Assembly: GCA_001898855.1 (NCBI GenBank)
Contig: MKVN01000028.1
Location: 1-64,000 of the forward strand
Source: Micrococcales bacterium 73-13
GTDB lineage: Bacteria > Actinomycetota > Actinomycetes > Actinomycetales > Microbacteriaceae
DNA: 64,000 nucleotides
Reading direction: 5' to 3'
Shown: piece by piece, positions 8,584 through 18,000 of the stretch
How the letters are laid out: every line of letters begins with the position of its first letter
Numbering within the stretch: position 1 is the stretch's first letter
Notes under the pieces: model-generated
Databases searched by the model: none
What the model saw: only the letters and a program-made list of their open reading frames with translations
What the model was told of the DNA's origin: nothing
Translations under genes and position numbers: made by a program

Positions 8584-9878
8584 CGGACAGCGCCGCGCCG
8601 CGGGCATTCGCCGAACTAAACGGTCAGCACGCGAGTTTCCGAGGACCCGGCGCCGACCGCCCGGACGAGTTGACCGCAACCACCGGCGAGGACGCTCGCG
8701 CCCTGGTACTGCGCCACACCCTCTGGCAGGCTCGACGCCTGGGCACCACAGTCGAGCTCGTGACCACCGGGGACCAGGGTGAGCACCGCATCCTCGTCGC
8801 CCCCGACGGAACAGTGGCCCCACATCAAGATAGCGACGACCGCGCCGGCTTCACCGATCTGCAGGACACCTTGCCGGAGGCCGTGATACCGCCGTCGGGC
8901 CGACTGACCGCTGTGCCGTCGGCGACCGAGCCGCAGCCGCTGCGGTCGTCAGCCCGCCCGGGGGGAAGCGGCGAGCCACGGCCGTCATTCATCGCCGCCG
9001 AGCCATTGCTCGCCCCAGGCGGGTTGCCCGCGCTGCTCGCCCGGATTGGGATCCCGCCGTCTCGGGCACAGACCCGGCACCTTGAGGCAGTGCGGGCCAC
9101 GTCCCGGCATTGGGGCGGGTGCCGAGTGGTCGCTGTGGTGAACGGCAAGGGCGGGGTGGGCAAGACCATGACGAGTGCGATGCTCGCGGCGGTGTTCGCC
9201 CGACACGGCGGCGGCGGGGTGATGGCCTGGGACAACAATGACACCCGCGGGACCCTCGGGTGGCGGACCGAGGCCAGCCATCACGACGCAACCATCCAGG
9301 ATGCACTCGCTGCCGCCCCGCAGCTGCTCGCTCAGACCGCAGGGGCGGGAGACATCGCCTGGTTCGTGCACCATCAGACGCAGGATCAGTACGACGTGCT
9401 GCGCTCCAATCCGCAACTGCTCGCCGCCTCCCAGCGGCTCGGCGAGGCCGAGTTCGACCGGCTGCTGCAGGTGGCCGCCCGCTATTACCGGCTCGTGGTT
9501 TTCGACTCCGGAAACGACGAATCCGCTCCCCGCTGGCTACGGATGATCGACGCCGCCCATCAGCTCGTCATCCCCACCCTTGCCGCCCCCGAGTCCGCCG
9601 AGTCTGCTGCGTTGCTGCTGGAGGCCCTGGTCGAACGAGATGAGCACTCCGCCCGCCTCGCTCGTGATGCGGTGGTGGTCATCACGCAGGCAGAGTCCAG
9701 CGGCGTAGGGGAGGTGCGACGCATCGTCGCCGCATTCGAGCCGCTCGTGCGGGCGGTCCAGGTGATCCCATTCGATGCCGGGCTGAAGTCGGGGCCGCTG
9801 CGGTTCGAGGGAATCCGTCCGGCCACGCGGCGAGCGTGGGTCGCCGCCGCAGCCGCGATCGCCCAGGGACTCAAGTAG
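8580..9878 (+). CDS. ParA/MinD-like P-loop ATPase of the transfer operon
   Basis: 432 residues. The first 170 are poorly conserved and Pro/Ala-rich. A ParA/MinD-type ATPase follows, with deviant Walker A NGKGGVGKT (about 186-194), a DNNDTRG switch segment and VVFDSGNDES (Walker B, about 305). Such proteins occur beside the VirB4-like gene in actinobacterial ICEs and may place the transfer apparatus or the element in the cell. It is not next to a clear ParB, so plasmid-style partition is less likely. Start overlaps the VirB4-like stop by 4 bp. Confidence 0.8.
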   Translation: MTDSAAPRAFAELNGQHASFRGPGADRPDELTATTGEDARALVLRHTLWQARRLGTTVELVTTGDQGEHRILVAPDGTVAPHQDSDDRAGFTDLQDTLPEAVIPPSGRLTAVPSATEPQPLRSSARPGGSGEPRPSFIAAEPLLAPGGLPALLARIGIPPSRAQTRHLEAVRATSRHWGGCRVVAVVNGKGGVGKTMTSAMLAAVFARHGGGGVMAWDNNDTRGTLGWRTEASHHDATIQDALAAAPQLLAQTAGAGDIAWFVHHQTQDQYDVLRSNPQLLAASQRLGEAEFDRLLQVAARYYRLVVFDSGNDESAPRWLRMIDAAHQLVIPTLAAPESAESAALLLEALVERDEHSARLARDAVVVITQAESSGVGEVRRIVAAFEPLVRAVQVIPFDAGLKSGPLRFEGIRPATRRAWVAAAAAIAQGLK

Positions 9879-9891
9879 GGAGTGATGAGGC

Positions 9892-11724
9892 ATGGTGCGC
9901 GACGGATTCTGGCCGAGGGCCCTGGCTGTCTTACTCGCCGGCCTGGTGCTGCTGAACCTCCTGTTCGCATTCCTAGCGGAGGCGATCACCGCCGCCGCGT
10001 GTGGCGGCGCGCGGCCGTCGGCGGCAGGGCCGTTCGCCGGCACCTGGCTGGCCCTTTCAGGCGACCCCGCCTCCTATGCCGCTCCCGCCGGATGCACAGT
10101 GCCAGTGCTGCCGATCCGGCTGGCGGATGCCGGCGCACTCGTCCTACTTGCCGCCTTGGTCACGTGGGGCGTGGTGGCGTGGACGCGCTACCAGCACTCC
10201 GACGCACGCTTCATCGCCGACCTGCGCTCGCGGGCGGGGTTCGCCCCCGCCGCCGAAGTCCGCCGCCATCTGTCCGGGAAGGCTGTGATGCAGCGGGCCA
10301 CGACGCTCCGCCCCGGCCAGTCCACCGTCGAGGCGTCGGATGTGGGCTGGCGGGTTGGTCGCTCGCGCGGGATGGACGTGTACGTGTCGATCGAGGACTC
10401 CGTCGCGCTCGAGGGCCCGCCTCGCTCCGGTAAGGGCTATCGAATTCTGATCTCGGCGATCCTGGACTGGACGGGCCCGCTCATCACGACGTCGACAACG
10501 AACGACAACCTGACCGCCACGGTCGAGCTTCGACGCCGTCGCGGGGAGGTCTTCGTGTTCGACCCGCAGCAGCTTTCCGGCATCCGGAACACGCTGCGCA
10601 TCGACCCGATCGCCGGCTGCGAGGATCCACTGGTCGCGGTACAGCGCGGCTCGGCGATCGTCACCGGTACGGCGCTGGGCGCTTCGGTCAGCAACCAGGA
10701 GTGGGCGGCCGCCGCGGCCACCGTCCTTTCGCGGCTGCTGCACGCCGCGGCGGTGGGACGCCGGGGCGTCTCCGAGCTCTACGAATGGGGCTCGACCCCG
10801 GCGCTAGCGCGGACGGCAGTCGAGATTCTTCGCGCCGACGGCGCCGCCGGCTGGGGCGACGGGCTCGAAGCGGTTCTCGTAGGCGACGAGAAGCTGCTGT
10901 CGTCGACCTGGTTCGGAGTGCAGGCCGCGGTCGCACCGCTGGCGATCCCGCAGATCCGCGAGGCCCTGCAGCCAGTGGCCGGCGGCCAACTATTCGACCC
11001 CGAGGCATTTCTGACCGGGCAGCACACTCTCTACCTGCTCGGCTCCGGCAAAGGGGCGGGGGCGATGGGCGGCTTCCTGTCCGCAATCCTCGACGATACG
11101 GTCGAGGTAGCGCGCCGCAAGGCTCTCGCCTCCCCCGGCGCCCGTCTTGCCCAGCCGCTCGGGTTGATCCTCGACGAGATCGCAAACCTGTTCCGGTGGG
11201 CCGCCCTCCCGCGGATCATGGCCGACGGCGGCGGGCGGGGCATTTGCACCTTCGTCGTGCTCCAGGACCTATCTCAGGCTGAGACCGCCTGGTCTCGGGC
11301 GGAGGCCGACACCATCTGGGCCGCGGCCACCGCGAAGGTTCTACTCGGTGGCGCCGCGAACGTCCCGCACTTGCGCGACGTGGAGGCCCTGCTCGGCTAC
11401 CGGGAGCGCCGCCGCACCCAGCGGTCCTGGAACACGCAGCAGGCCGGAGTCAGTACGTCCGAGCAACAGGAGCGGCTGCCGCTGATGACCGCCGATGAGA
11501 TCCGCCGACTCCCCCAGGAAGTCGGGCTGCTTACCTATCGCAATCGCCGCGGCGTGCTCCTGGACCTTGCCGCGTGGGACGAGCGGCGCGACGCTCGCGC
11601 CATCCAGGCCGCCCGGCGCGGCACCGAGGCCGAGCAACAAGACGTGTTCGCCGAGCGCTACACCCGTCGCCCCGCCGCCGCGACGACCTCGGACCTGCCC
11701 GAGCCGGATGGGAAGGCATCATGA
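9892..11724 (+). CDS. VirD4/TraG-type coupling protein
   Basis: 610 residues. Two membrane helices (about 8-30 and 80-100) flank an exported loop with two cysteines. The ATPase domain has Walker A GPPRSGKG at about 175-182 and Walker B LGLILDEIANLF at about 422-433. This is the coupling protein that recruits the relaxase-DNA complex to the T4SS channel and pumps DNA. The C-terminal part (PLMTADEIRRLP) is typical of the family. It lies 13 bp after the ParA-like gene and overlaps the next gene by 4 bp. Confidence 0.9.
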   Translation: MVRDGFWPRALAVLLAGLVLLNLLFAFLAEAITAAACGGARPSAAGPFAGTWLALSGDPASYAAPAGCTVPVLPIRLADAGALVLLAALVTWGVVAWTRYQHSDARFIADLRSRAGFAPAAEVRRHLSGKAVMQRATTLRPGQSTVEASDVGWRVGRSRGMDVYVSIEDSVALEGPPRSGKGYRILISAILDWTGPLITTSTTNDNLTATVELRRRRGEVFVFDPQQLSGIRNTLRIDPIAGCEDPLVAVQRGSAIVTGTALGASVSNQEWAAAAATVLSRLLHAAAVGRRGVSELYEWGSTPALARTAVEILRADGAAGWGDGLEAVLVGDEKLLSSTWFGVQAAVAPLAIPQIREALQPVAGGQLFDPEAFLTGQHTLYLLGSGKGAGAMGGFLSAILDDTVEVARRKALASPGARLAQPLGLILDEIANLFRWAALPRIMADGGGRGICTFVVLQDLSQAETAWSRAEADTIWAAATAKVLLGGAANVPHLRDVEALLGYRERRRTQRSWNTQQAGVSTSEQQERLPLMTADEIRRLPQEVGLLTYRNRRGVLLDLAAWDERRDARAIQAARRGTEAEQQDVFAERYTRRPAAATTSDLPEPDGKAS

Positions 11725-12119
11725 GCAGCAACGCGCGCCGGCCAGCGACCGGCAACGGCTACCGCACCGGTTACCTCCGATCGGTCGCCTGGTTTCGCCG
11801 CCGCGACGCCTGGTTCGCTGAGCAGCTCGCCCGGACCGGAGTGCTGCGGTGCGTGGTGTGCTGGCAAGGCGCGGCCCGCCGCGACCTCGAACTGCATCAC
11901 CTCGACTACTCGCTTGTTGTCCGCACTCGACACGGCTGGGACGCCGGCGAGGAGCACGAGCACCTCCAGCCCATGCACCCCGGCTGCCACGAGGTCGTCC
12001 ACCGCATCCTCGAGGCCGACCCGGTGCTGCGCCGCCACCGCACCCGCCCGATCGCCACCGTCCTCGCGATCCGCACCGCCCGCGTCCGCATCGCCACCCT
12101 CCAGGGGACCAGCCGATGA
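11721..12119 (+). CDS. Small HNH-like protein in the transfer operon
   Basis: 132 residues. CVVC (about 43-46), LELHHLDY (about 55-62) and HPGCHEVVH (about 92-100) reproduce the layout of HNH endonucleases: a treble-clef zinc site, the HH motif, and a C-terminal C-H...H. The second zinc knuckle has HPGC where CxxC is usual. It may nick or cut DNA, or only bind zinc and DNA. It is coupled by ATGA overlaps to both neighbours, so it belongs to the conjugation operon. Function is inferred from motifs only. Confidence 0.65.
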   Translation: MSSNARRPATGNGYRTGYLRSVAWFRRRDAWFAEQLARTGVLRCVVCWQGAARRDLELHHLDYSLVVRTRHGWDAGEEHEHLQPMHPGCHEVVHRILEADPVLRRHRTRPIATVLAIRTARVRIATLQGTSR

Positions 12120-12613
12120 AAGGCGAGTACGACGACGACGAGGACTGGGCACCGGTGGAGGACCTGATCGGCGGCCTCGACCTTGACCCCTTCGACCCCC
12201 TCAACAGAAGCGGCAACGCCGCTGCTCCCGGTTCCCGGGCGGTGCGGTGGCGGGACCTGGCGCCGGAGCAGGCCAGAGTCGAGTGGAACACGCTGCGCCA
12301 ATGGGTTGAATGGGTCACCACCCGCTTCGACGTGCCCGTGTCGCTAGTGCCGAACTGCTGGTGGCAGCACCCCGCCCTCGTCGAGGAACTGTCCGCGCTG
12401 CACGTCGCCTGGCGCACCGCCTACGACCAGCAGGACTCCGGCCTCGGCCCGGTGATGTGGCTCGAACGCTGGCACAACGCCAAGGCCCGGCTGCGCGCGG
12501 CCTACCCGGGCTCGTGCAACAACGGACACCAGCCGATCAAGAGACGTACCTGGACGGACATCACCGACCAGGACGAATGGGACGCCTGGGCGAACGACGC
12601 CCACGGCGACTGA
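12116..12613 (+). CDS. DUF4913-like protein
   Basis: 165 residues: an acidic N-terminus (GEYDDDEDWAP) and a conserved Trp-rich core (WNTLRQWVEWVTTRFDVP, then NCWWQHPALVEEL). This pattern matches what I remember of DUF4913 proteins, which are common in actinobacterial conjugative elements just before SSB. No catalytic motif is visible. It overlaps the HNH-like gene by 4 bp. Confidence 0.6.
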   Translation: MKGEYDDDEDWAPVEDLIGGLDLDPFDPLNRSGNAAAPGSRAVRWRDLAPEQARVEWNTLRQWVEWVTTRFDVPVSLVPNCWWQHPALVEELSALHVAWRTAYDQQDSGLGPVMWLERWHNAKARLRAAYPGSCNNGHQPIKRRTWTDITDQDEWDAWANDAHGD

Positions 12614-12631
12614 CAAGAAGGGAAGGAAGCA

Positions 12632-13069
12632 ATGAGCACGAAGATCCCCGTCACCATCAAGGGGAACCTCACCGCCGACCCCGAACACGGCACGAGCGAG
12701 GACGGGACCGAGTATGCCCGGTTCTCGATCGCCGTGAACGACCGGCGGCTGAACCAGCAGACGAACCAGTGGGAGGACGGCGACACCGTCTTCCACCGGG
12801 TCGTCGCCTTCAACGAGCAGGCCCGCCACGTCGTGGACAGCCTCCACAAGGGCGACCGCGCCGTGGTGGACGGCGACCTGCGGTTCCGCACCTACACCGA
12901 CAAGGACGGCAACACCCGCGAGGGCCGCGACGTCGTCGCAGACGAGGTGTCGGCCTCGCTGAGGTTCGCCACCGTGCAGATCGAGCGCGCCCCAAAAGCT
13001 AACGGCCCCGACGCATACGCGGAGGGGCCGGTAGCCGCGCCGGCGACCACCGGCGCAGGACTCCGCTGA
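12632..13069 (+). CDS. ssb: Single-stranded DNA-binding protein
   Basis: 145 residues beginning with MSTKIPVTIKGNL, an OB-fold of the SSB family (KGNLTADPEHG, ARFSIAVNDR, VFHRVVAFNEQA, GDRAVVDGDLRFRTY). It would coat the transferred strand in donor and recipient. The C-terminus ends in GAGLR instead of the acidic DDDIPF tip used by chromosomal SSB to recruit repair proteins, so partner binding may differ. The SD GAAGGAAG lies 7 bp upstream of the ATG. Last gene of the transfer operon, followed by a terminator. Confidence 0.88.
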   Translation: MSTKIPVTIKGNLTADPEHGTSEDGTEYARFSIAVNDRRLNQQTNQWEDGDTVFHRVVAFNEQARHVVDSLHKGDRAVVDGDLRFRTYTDKDGNTREGRDVVADEVSASLRFATVQIERAPKANGPDAYAEGPVAAPATTGAGLR

Positions 13070-13081
13070 CGACTGCACAGC

Positions 13082-13123
13082 CGAGGAGCGGGCGAGAGTC
13101 AGCGTACTCTCGCCCGCTCCTCG
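13082..13123 (+). terminator. Strong hairpin ending the transfer operon
   Basis: A perfect 18-bp inverted repeat (CGAGGAGCGGGCGAGAGT and its complement) with a 6-nt loop CAGCGT. It lies 13 bp after ssb. No T-run follows, which is common for actinobacterial terminators. Confidence 0.75.
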
Positions 13124-13163
13124 CATTCCAGCCCGCTCCACCGCCCAGTGTCGGAATGCGGAG

Positions 13164-13252
13164 GTTAGTAACCAATATTGTTACCAGCCTCCACGTTGCG
13201 ACACTCCGAGGGAAGGTGTCAAAATGTGGGAGAAGGTAACCGATTCTGATAC
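13164..13252 (+). promoter_or_regulatory. Promoter and paired operators of the abiE operon
   Basis: Two dyads with the same 5-7-5 layout bracket a promoter: GTAAC-N7-GTTAC (13168-13184) and GTAAC-N7-GATAC (13236-13252). Between them are TTGCGA (13196-13201) and CAAAAT (13220-13225), 18 bp apart. AbiEi antitoxins are known to repress their own operon by binding two inverted repeats cooperatively, which fits this arrangement. The second dyad would lie inside the gene if translation began at 13224. Confidence 0.6.
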
Positions 13253-13265
13253 CAAGGACCACGAA

Positions 13266-14063
13266 ATGACACGCCCGATCGCACCGTCCCTCGCGGGAGT
13301 GCTGGAGCGGCTCGAACTGGAACAGCCCGAGCTGGTGACCAGCGACGATCTCGCGCGCCTCGTGGACGAGGCCGGACTGCGCACGCCGACGAAAGTCATC
13401 GCGGCCCGGCTGCGGGACGCCGGATGGCTACTTGCCACCGACCGGCGCGGGGTGTGGGAGTTCGCGCCGGCTTCAGTGGCCGGCCCGTACTCCCGACGCG
13501 ACCCCGTGACCCCGCTGCGCGCATTCCTATCACAGCGACCTTCGGCGCGATGCGCGCTCACCTTCCAGGCGGCTGCATGGGCGCACGGCCTCGCTGACAG
13601 GGCCCCGGCAAGGCTGGAGATCGCCGTCGCCAACCGGGAACTGGTCCGCCAGCTACCCGCGACGCTCGTCGCGTCGGTGTTCGTCCCGAACCTGAACTAC
13701 GTCGAACGCCGCGGGGTGCCGACGCTGCAGCCAGAGAGCGTGCTCGTGCACATGGTCAGCCGCCCGGCCGCCGTGCGCTCTTGGGAGAGCGCCCTCGAGT
13801 GGCTGCCCTCGCTCGCCGCCGAACTCCAGCTGGACACGGTCGCACGCGAGCTCTCCGGGCGGCCCGCAGCGGTGCGCGCACGCGCCGGCTATTTGCTGCA
13901 GGGCGTCCGCCCGGACCTGGCCGACCGGATCTTCAAGGCCGACCCGCCGCGCGGCAAGACGTGGTTCGGCACACACGGGCCGCTGCGCCGCCACGACAAC
14001 CACTGGCTGATCGCCGACACCCTGCTCCCCTTCGATCCGCGCCGCCTTCCCCGTGCCGCATGA
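13266..14063 (+). CDS. abiEi: AbiEi-type antitoxin/repressor
   Basis: 265 residues. The N-terminal winged helix (about 15-65, with TSDDLARLVDEAG and IAARLRDAGWLL) matches the DNA-binding domain of AbiEi, and the remainder is the AbiEi antitoxin domain. It neutralises the nucleotidyltransferase toxin encoded next in a type IV toxin-antitoxin mode and represses the operon. The ATG at 13266 (SD AAGGA) is preferred because an in-frame ATG at 13224 would place an operator dyad within the gene. Overlaps the toxin gene by 4 bp. Likely stabilises the ICE and may give phage resistance. Confidence 0.8.
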   Translation: MTRPIAPSLAGVLERLELEQPELVTSDDLARLVDEAGLRTPTKVIAARLRDAGWLLATDRRGVWEFAPASVAGPYSRRDPVTPLRAFLSQRPSARCALTFQAAAWAHGLADRAPARLEIAVANRELVRQLPATLVASVFVPNLNYVERRGVPTLQPESVLVHMVSRPAAVRSWESALEWLPSLAAELQLDTVARELSGRPAAVRARAGYLLQGVRPDLADRIFKADPPRGKTWFGTHGPLRRHDNHWLIADTLLPFDPRRLPRAA

Positions 14064-15025
14064 GCGACATCGTGCTGACGCGCGGACACATCGCCCGCCA
14101 CACTCCGCGCGGCGCCGGGGCCCAGGGGCAGGACGCCGCGATCGTCGACGTCGCCCAAGACCTCTTGCTGCGCGACCTGCACGCCCGTGGCGTCCTGGAC
14201 CCGCTCGCGTTCAAGGGCGGCACTGCCATCCGGAAGCTCTACGCCGGCCAGGCCGGCCGTTTCTCCCTCGACCTTGACTTCTCCACCGTCGTCATCGGCG
14301 AGGAAGCCGACGACGCGCTCACCGAGCTGATCGCCGCGATCGACGGGGCCGAACTCGGCCCGTTCCGCTACGCCGTCACCGAACGGCGCGGCAAGTGGAC
14401 ACTCGGCTACGAGCACCCCTTCGGTGGCCACGCGCTCCAGAGCAAGCTCGACCTCAACCCGCCGCCGTGGCTCCCACCCACCACGCGCAGCTGGCAGACG
14501 CTGCCGATACACGCGCAGTACGGGGCGCCGCCGCTGCCCGAGTTGCAGGTTGTCCGGCTCGAGGAGAACATCGCCGAGAAGATCGCTCGGCTGAACCGCG
14601 CAACCCCGGCGCGCGACATGTACGACCTGCGGTGGGCGATCACTACCCCGACGGTCTCGCGTTCGCTCGACCTTTCCCTGATCCGTCGGCTGGCGGTACT
14701 GAAGATCTGGGTCGACGCCAACGGCGCCCACGCCGGCAACACCTGGTGGAAGCCCGGCCACGAAGGTCCGGCCTTCGATCCCGACCACTGGCTGCGCGAC
14801 CGCAGCCACGGCGAGTTCGACGAGGAAGACATCGGCGCTCTCGCCGTCCCGATCCCAACCGCCGCAGAGCTGTCCGACGCGCTACGTACCCACTTCAGCT
14901 TCCTCGCCGACCTCGACGCTGACGAGCAGGTGATCGCAAAGGCTCGTGAGCACGACCGGCCGCTCGCCCTCCGCCTGCTCGCCGAGCTCCCCGGCTCGCG
15001 CCTGACCGACGTCGGCCTCTACTGA
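14060..15025 (+). CDS. abiEii: AbiEii-type nucleotidyltransferase toxin
   Basis: 321 residues of the AbiEii/AbiGii (MenT-like) family. The nucleotidyltransferase signature is clear: FKGGTAIRKLY (about 51-61) followed by FSLDLDFS (about 68-75), the GG(S/T)-x9-DxD active site. QVVRLEENIAEKIARL (about 165-180) is the second conserved block, with RDMYDL after it. Family members add nucleotides to tRNA or other targets and stop growth. The start overlaps the antitoxin stop (ATGA). The gene ends at a palindromic terminator shared with the convergent relaxase gene. Confidence 0.85.
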   Translation: MSDIVLTRGHIARHTPRGAGAQGQDAAIVDVAQDLLLRDLHARGVLDPLAFKGGTAIRKLYAGQAGRFSLDLDFSTVVIGEEADDALTELIAAIDGAELGPFRYAVTERRGKWTLGYEHPFGGHALQSKLDLNPPPWLPPTTRSWQTLPIHAQYGAPPLPELQVVRLEENIAEKIARLNRATPARDMYDLRWAITTPTVSRSLDLSLIRRLAVLKIWVDANGAHAGNTWWKPGHEGPAFDPDHWLRDRSHGEFDEEDIGALAVPIPTAAELSDALRTHFSFLADLDADEQVIAKAREHDRPLALRLLAELPGSRLTDVGLY

Positions 15026-15037
15026 CCTGATGATGGG

Positions 15038-15061
15038 GTACTGCGGATCCGCAGTACCCTC
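15038..15061. terminator. Palindromic terminator between convergent genes
   Basis: A 24-bp perfect palindrome (GGGTACTGCGGA and its complement) stands 12 bp after abiEii and 30 bp after the relaxase gene on the other strand. It can form a hairpin in either transcript. Confidence 0.65.
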
Positions 15062-15091
15062 CTGACGGCGACCGCCTCTTCGCCCGCAGAC

Positions 15092-18000
15092 CTACAGCCC
15101 GAGTCCGGGCCGATGGTGGTCGGGTGCTGGCGGCGCGAACGGATCGGGCTCCCAAGCAGCTGTCGGGGCGGATACGCGATCGCGTTCTGCGACGGCGTCG
15201 ACGTCCACGTCGCGCATGAGCGCATCCCTCCGAGCGCGCTCGGCGGCAAGGGCTTCGAGGAGGCGGTCCCGGTCTGCGGCCGTCTCATCGAGCACGTCGG
15301 CGAGGCGGGCCGCTTCGGGCCGGGCGTGGCCGACCGCGATCAGCGATGCGGCGCGCGCGTCGTTCTCGCGCAGCGCGTCGCGGAGCGCGCGGGCGCGTGC
15401 GTCCGTCTCGGCGGACCGAGCAGCAATGCGCTGGCGGTGGGGGTCGCGGGCAGCGCGGTCGAGTTCCTTTCGGGCGGAGCGGCGCGCGTCGCCCAGCGTG
15501 ACCTCAGGGAGCCCGCGGAGCATGGTGTCAGCGAGTTGCTCGATCGCGCCCTCGGCGCTCTGGGCGATGGTGAGCGCCGTGTTGGCAACGCGGCCGCGCG
15601 TCATACCGACGTAGAGGCCGGCCGCGTCTACGCCGGGACCGGTGTAGGCGGCGTGGACGGTCTCGCCCTGGATGCCATGCACGGTGGAGGCATAGGCGAG
15701 GTGCATGTGCTCGGCGGCGTAGTCGCGGGAGACCGTGCGACGGTCGCCAGAGTCACCGACTGAGGCGAGCTCGACGGCGCCTTGGCGGATGCGGGTGATG
15801 GTCCAGTTAGCGCGGTTGTCGACGCCGGTGTCGATGTCGTTCCGGCGAGTCTGGACGACGTCGCCGACCAACATGGACTGGCCGTGCTGCCCCACAGCGA
15901 CCCGTCCGGAGTCGAGCTGGCCGCGATCGAGCCGCTCCTGTTGGATGCGGTCGTTGATCTGCTGCGCCTCGGCGTTGGTCGCCGTCACCAGGGCGATCCG
16001 CTCCCCGCGGACCGCATGGTCTAGCCAGGCGCTCACCATCCGCTCGCGGGCCTCGTGCTCGCTGCTGACCATCTCGACGTGCCCGCGGACGGCCAGTTCC
16101 TGGGCGACCGCGACCGCCTCGGCGTGATCGGCCGGGTCGCGCAGCCGCAGGCTGAGTGCCGCGTAGTCGCGCTCGTGAAAGCGGTGGACGACGGTGAGCT
16201 CGACGACGCTCCCGGAGCGGCGCTGCGCTGCGGCCATCGCGCCGGAGTGCCCGACCGGGAGGGCCTGGAGGTGGTCGCCGACCATTGCGATCCCCGCCCC
16301 GGTATCGAGGGCAAGTTGAGCGAGCGCGTTGGCGACCTGAAGATCGACCATCCCAGCCTCGTCGACGACGATTCGATCCCCAGCCTGGATCGGGTAGCGA
16401 CGCGGGCCACGGTAGACAGACCCGGTCGCCGGATCGACGTCGCCGGGAGTCAGTCGAGTCCAGACCGTCCACCCGGCGGCGTCCTCGGCGAACCGGTAGC
16501 CGTGGTCGACCAGCAGCGCGTGCAGGCTCGAGGCGGCGGTTCCGATGTCGCGGCCCGCGACGGTAGCCGCCCTCCGGGTGGGAGCGACCACGATCATTGA
16601 CCGCCGTTGACCTCGCAGCGCTCGGCGCGCAACTTTCAGGAGTGTGGTCTTGCCGGTGCCGGCCGGCCCGGTGACGGTCACCAGACGGTTGGTGCCCGCT
16701 ACCGCCGATGCGGCGGCGGTCTGTCCCGGATCCAACGCGGTGTCATCGTCGAGGACTTCCGCGGCGAGCTGGCCGATCGCCTCTGCAGGCACGTCGTGGC
16801 CGGGCTGGTTCAGCCGGTCGAGGCGTTCGGCGAGGTCGAGCTTGTCCTGCGCGGTCCGCAGCGACATCAACTGCTTCACATGGGACGGCACGCGAGCCTC
16901 GCCGTCGAGGAAGTCGACGACGTGCTCCTTCAGAGCACGCCCGGTCACGTCCTCGACGACTTCCTCGAGCAGGTCGCGGTCGGCGACGACGCCCGAGGCG
17001 GCGAGCGCGCGGATCGCTCCGGCGCGCACGTCGTACCGGCTGAACCGTCCCCCGCACCCGGCGGAGCGACGATCTGCGTCGGCGACCGCCATTGCCGCGA
17101 GTAGGTCGCGGTCCAGCGTCCCCACCTTCGTCGCCGTCACCGCCGCGCTGTCGCGCCGGCCGAGCGCGGTCGCGTCCAGGGCAGCGATCTCGGAACGGAT
17201 GAGATCCTGCCAGACGCCCTCGTCCACCTCCTCGGGCTTGCCGGGCCGATGCTGCGCCCACGCCCAGCGGTCGATCGCGGCGAGCACGGCGTGGTCCGGG
17301 TGCTGTCCGGGGTGGGCTTGCCGCCATTGCGCCAGCCGGAGCGCCCGGTTCGCTTCGATCTGGTTGGAGCGGCGCGACAGAGGTCGCACCAGGTGCGCTA
17401 GCTCAGCGATCTCTCCGTCCGCATCGAGGGTGTAGCCGTGACAGGCGAGCGCCGCGATCCAGGCGGGGTCGGTGCGAGAAGCGAGATCGCCCTCGGCATT
17501 GACGACGGTGTGCAGCTTCATCGCCACCCGCGAGTCGACGTTGGACCACTTGCCATCCTCTCCGAGCACCTTCACGCCCAGCCACAGATGTCGGTGGATG
17601 TGCGGGTCGAGGGCACGCGATCGCTCGTGCTGCAGCTCGACCACCTCGAGGCGCGCGATCGGCTCCCGGACTACTCCTCCGGCGCCGCGTCGCGCGTTCA
17701 GCTCCCGCTGCCAGGTCGCCAGGGTCCGATCCCGGATGCGGTCCTGCAGCGCCTCCAGTTCGTCACGCAGTTCCGGGGCGAGCAGCACAGCGAGGCTGTA
17801 GGACTTGGGCATGTTCATCGTCGCGTCCAGGAACAGATCCGCATCGGGGCTGGTCAGCACACGGCCCCGCGGCCGCCCACTTTCCGGGTCAGCCCCGTCA
17901 ATCCAGCGGGCCAAGGCGCGGGCGTCCAGTCGGTCCTGGCCGATGCCCTCCCCGGTGACGGTGAAGCGCGTGACGGTGAGGTTGCGGGCGTCGCTATAGC

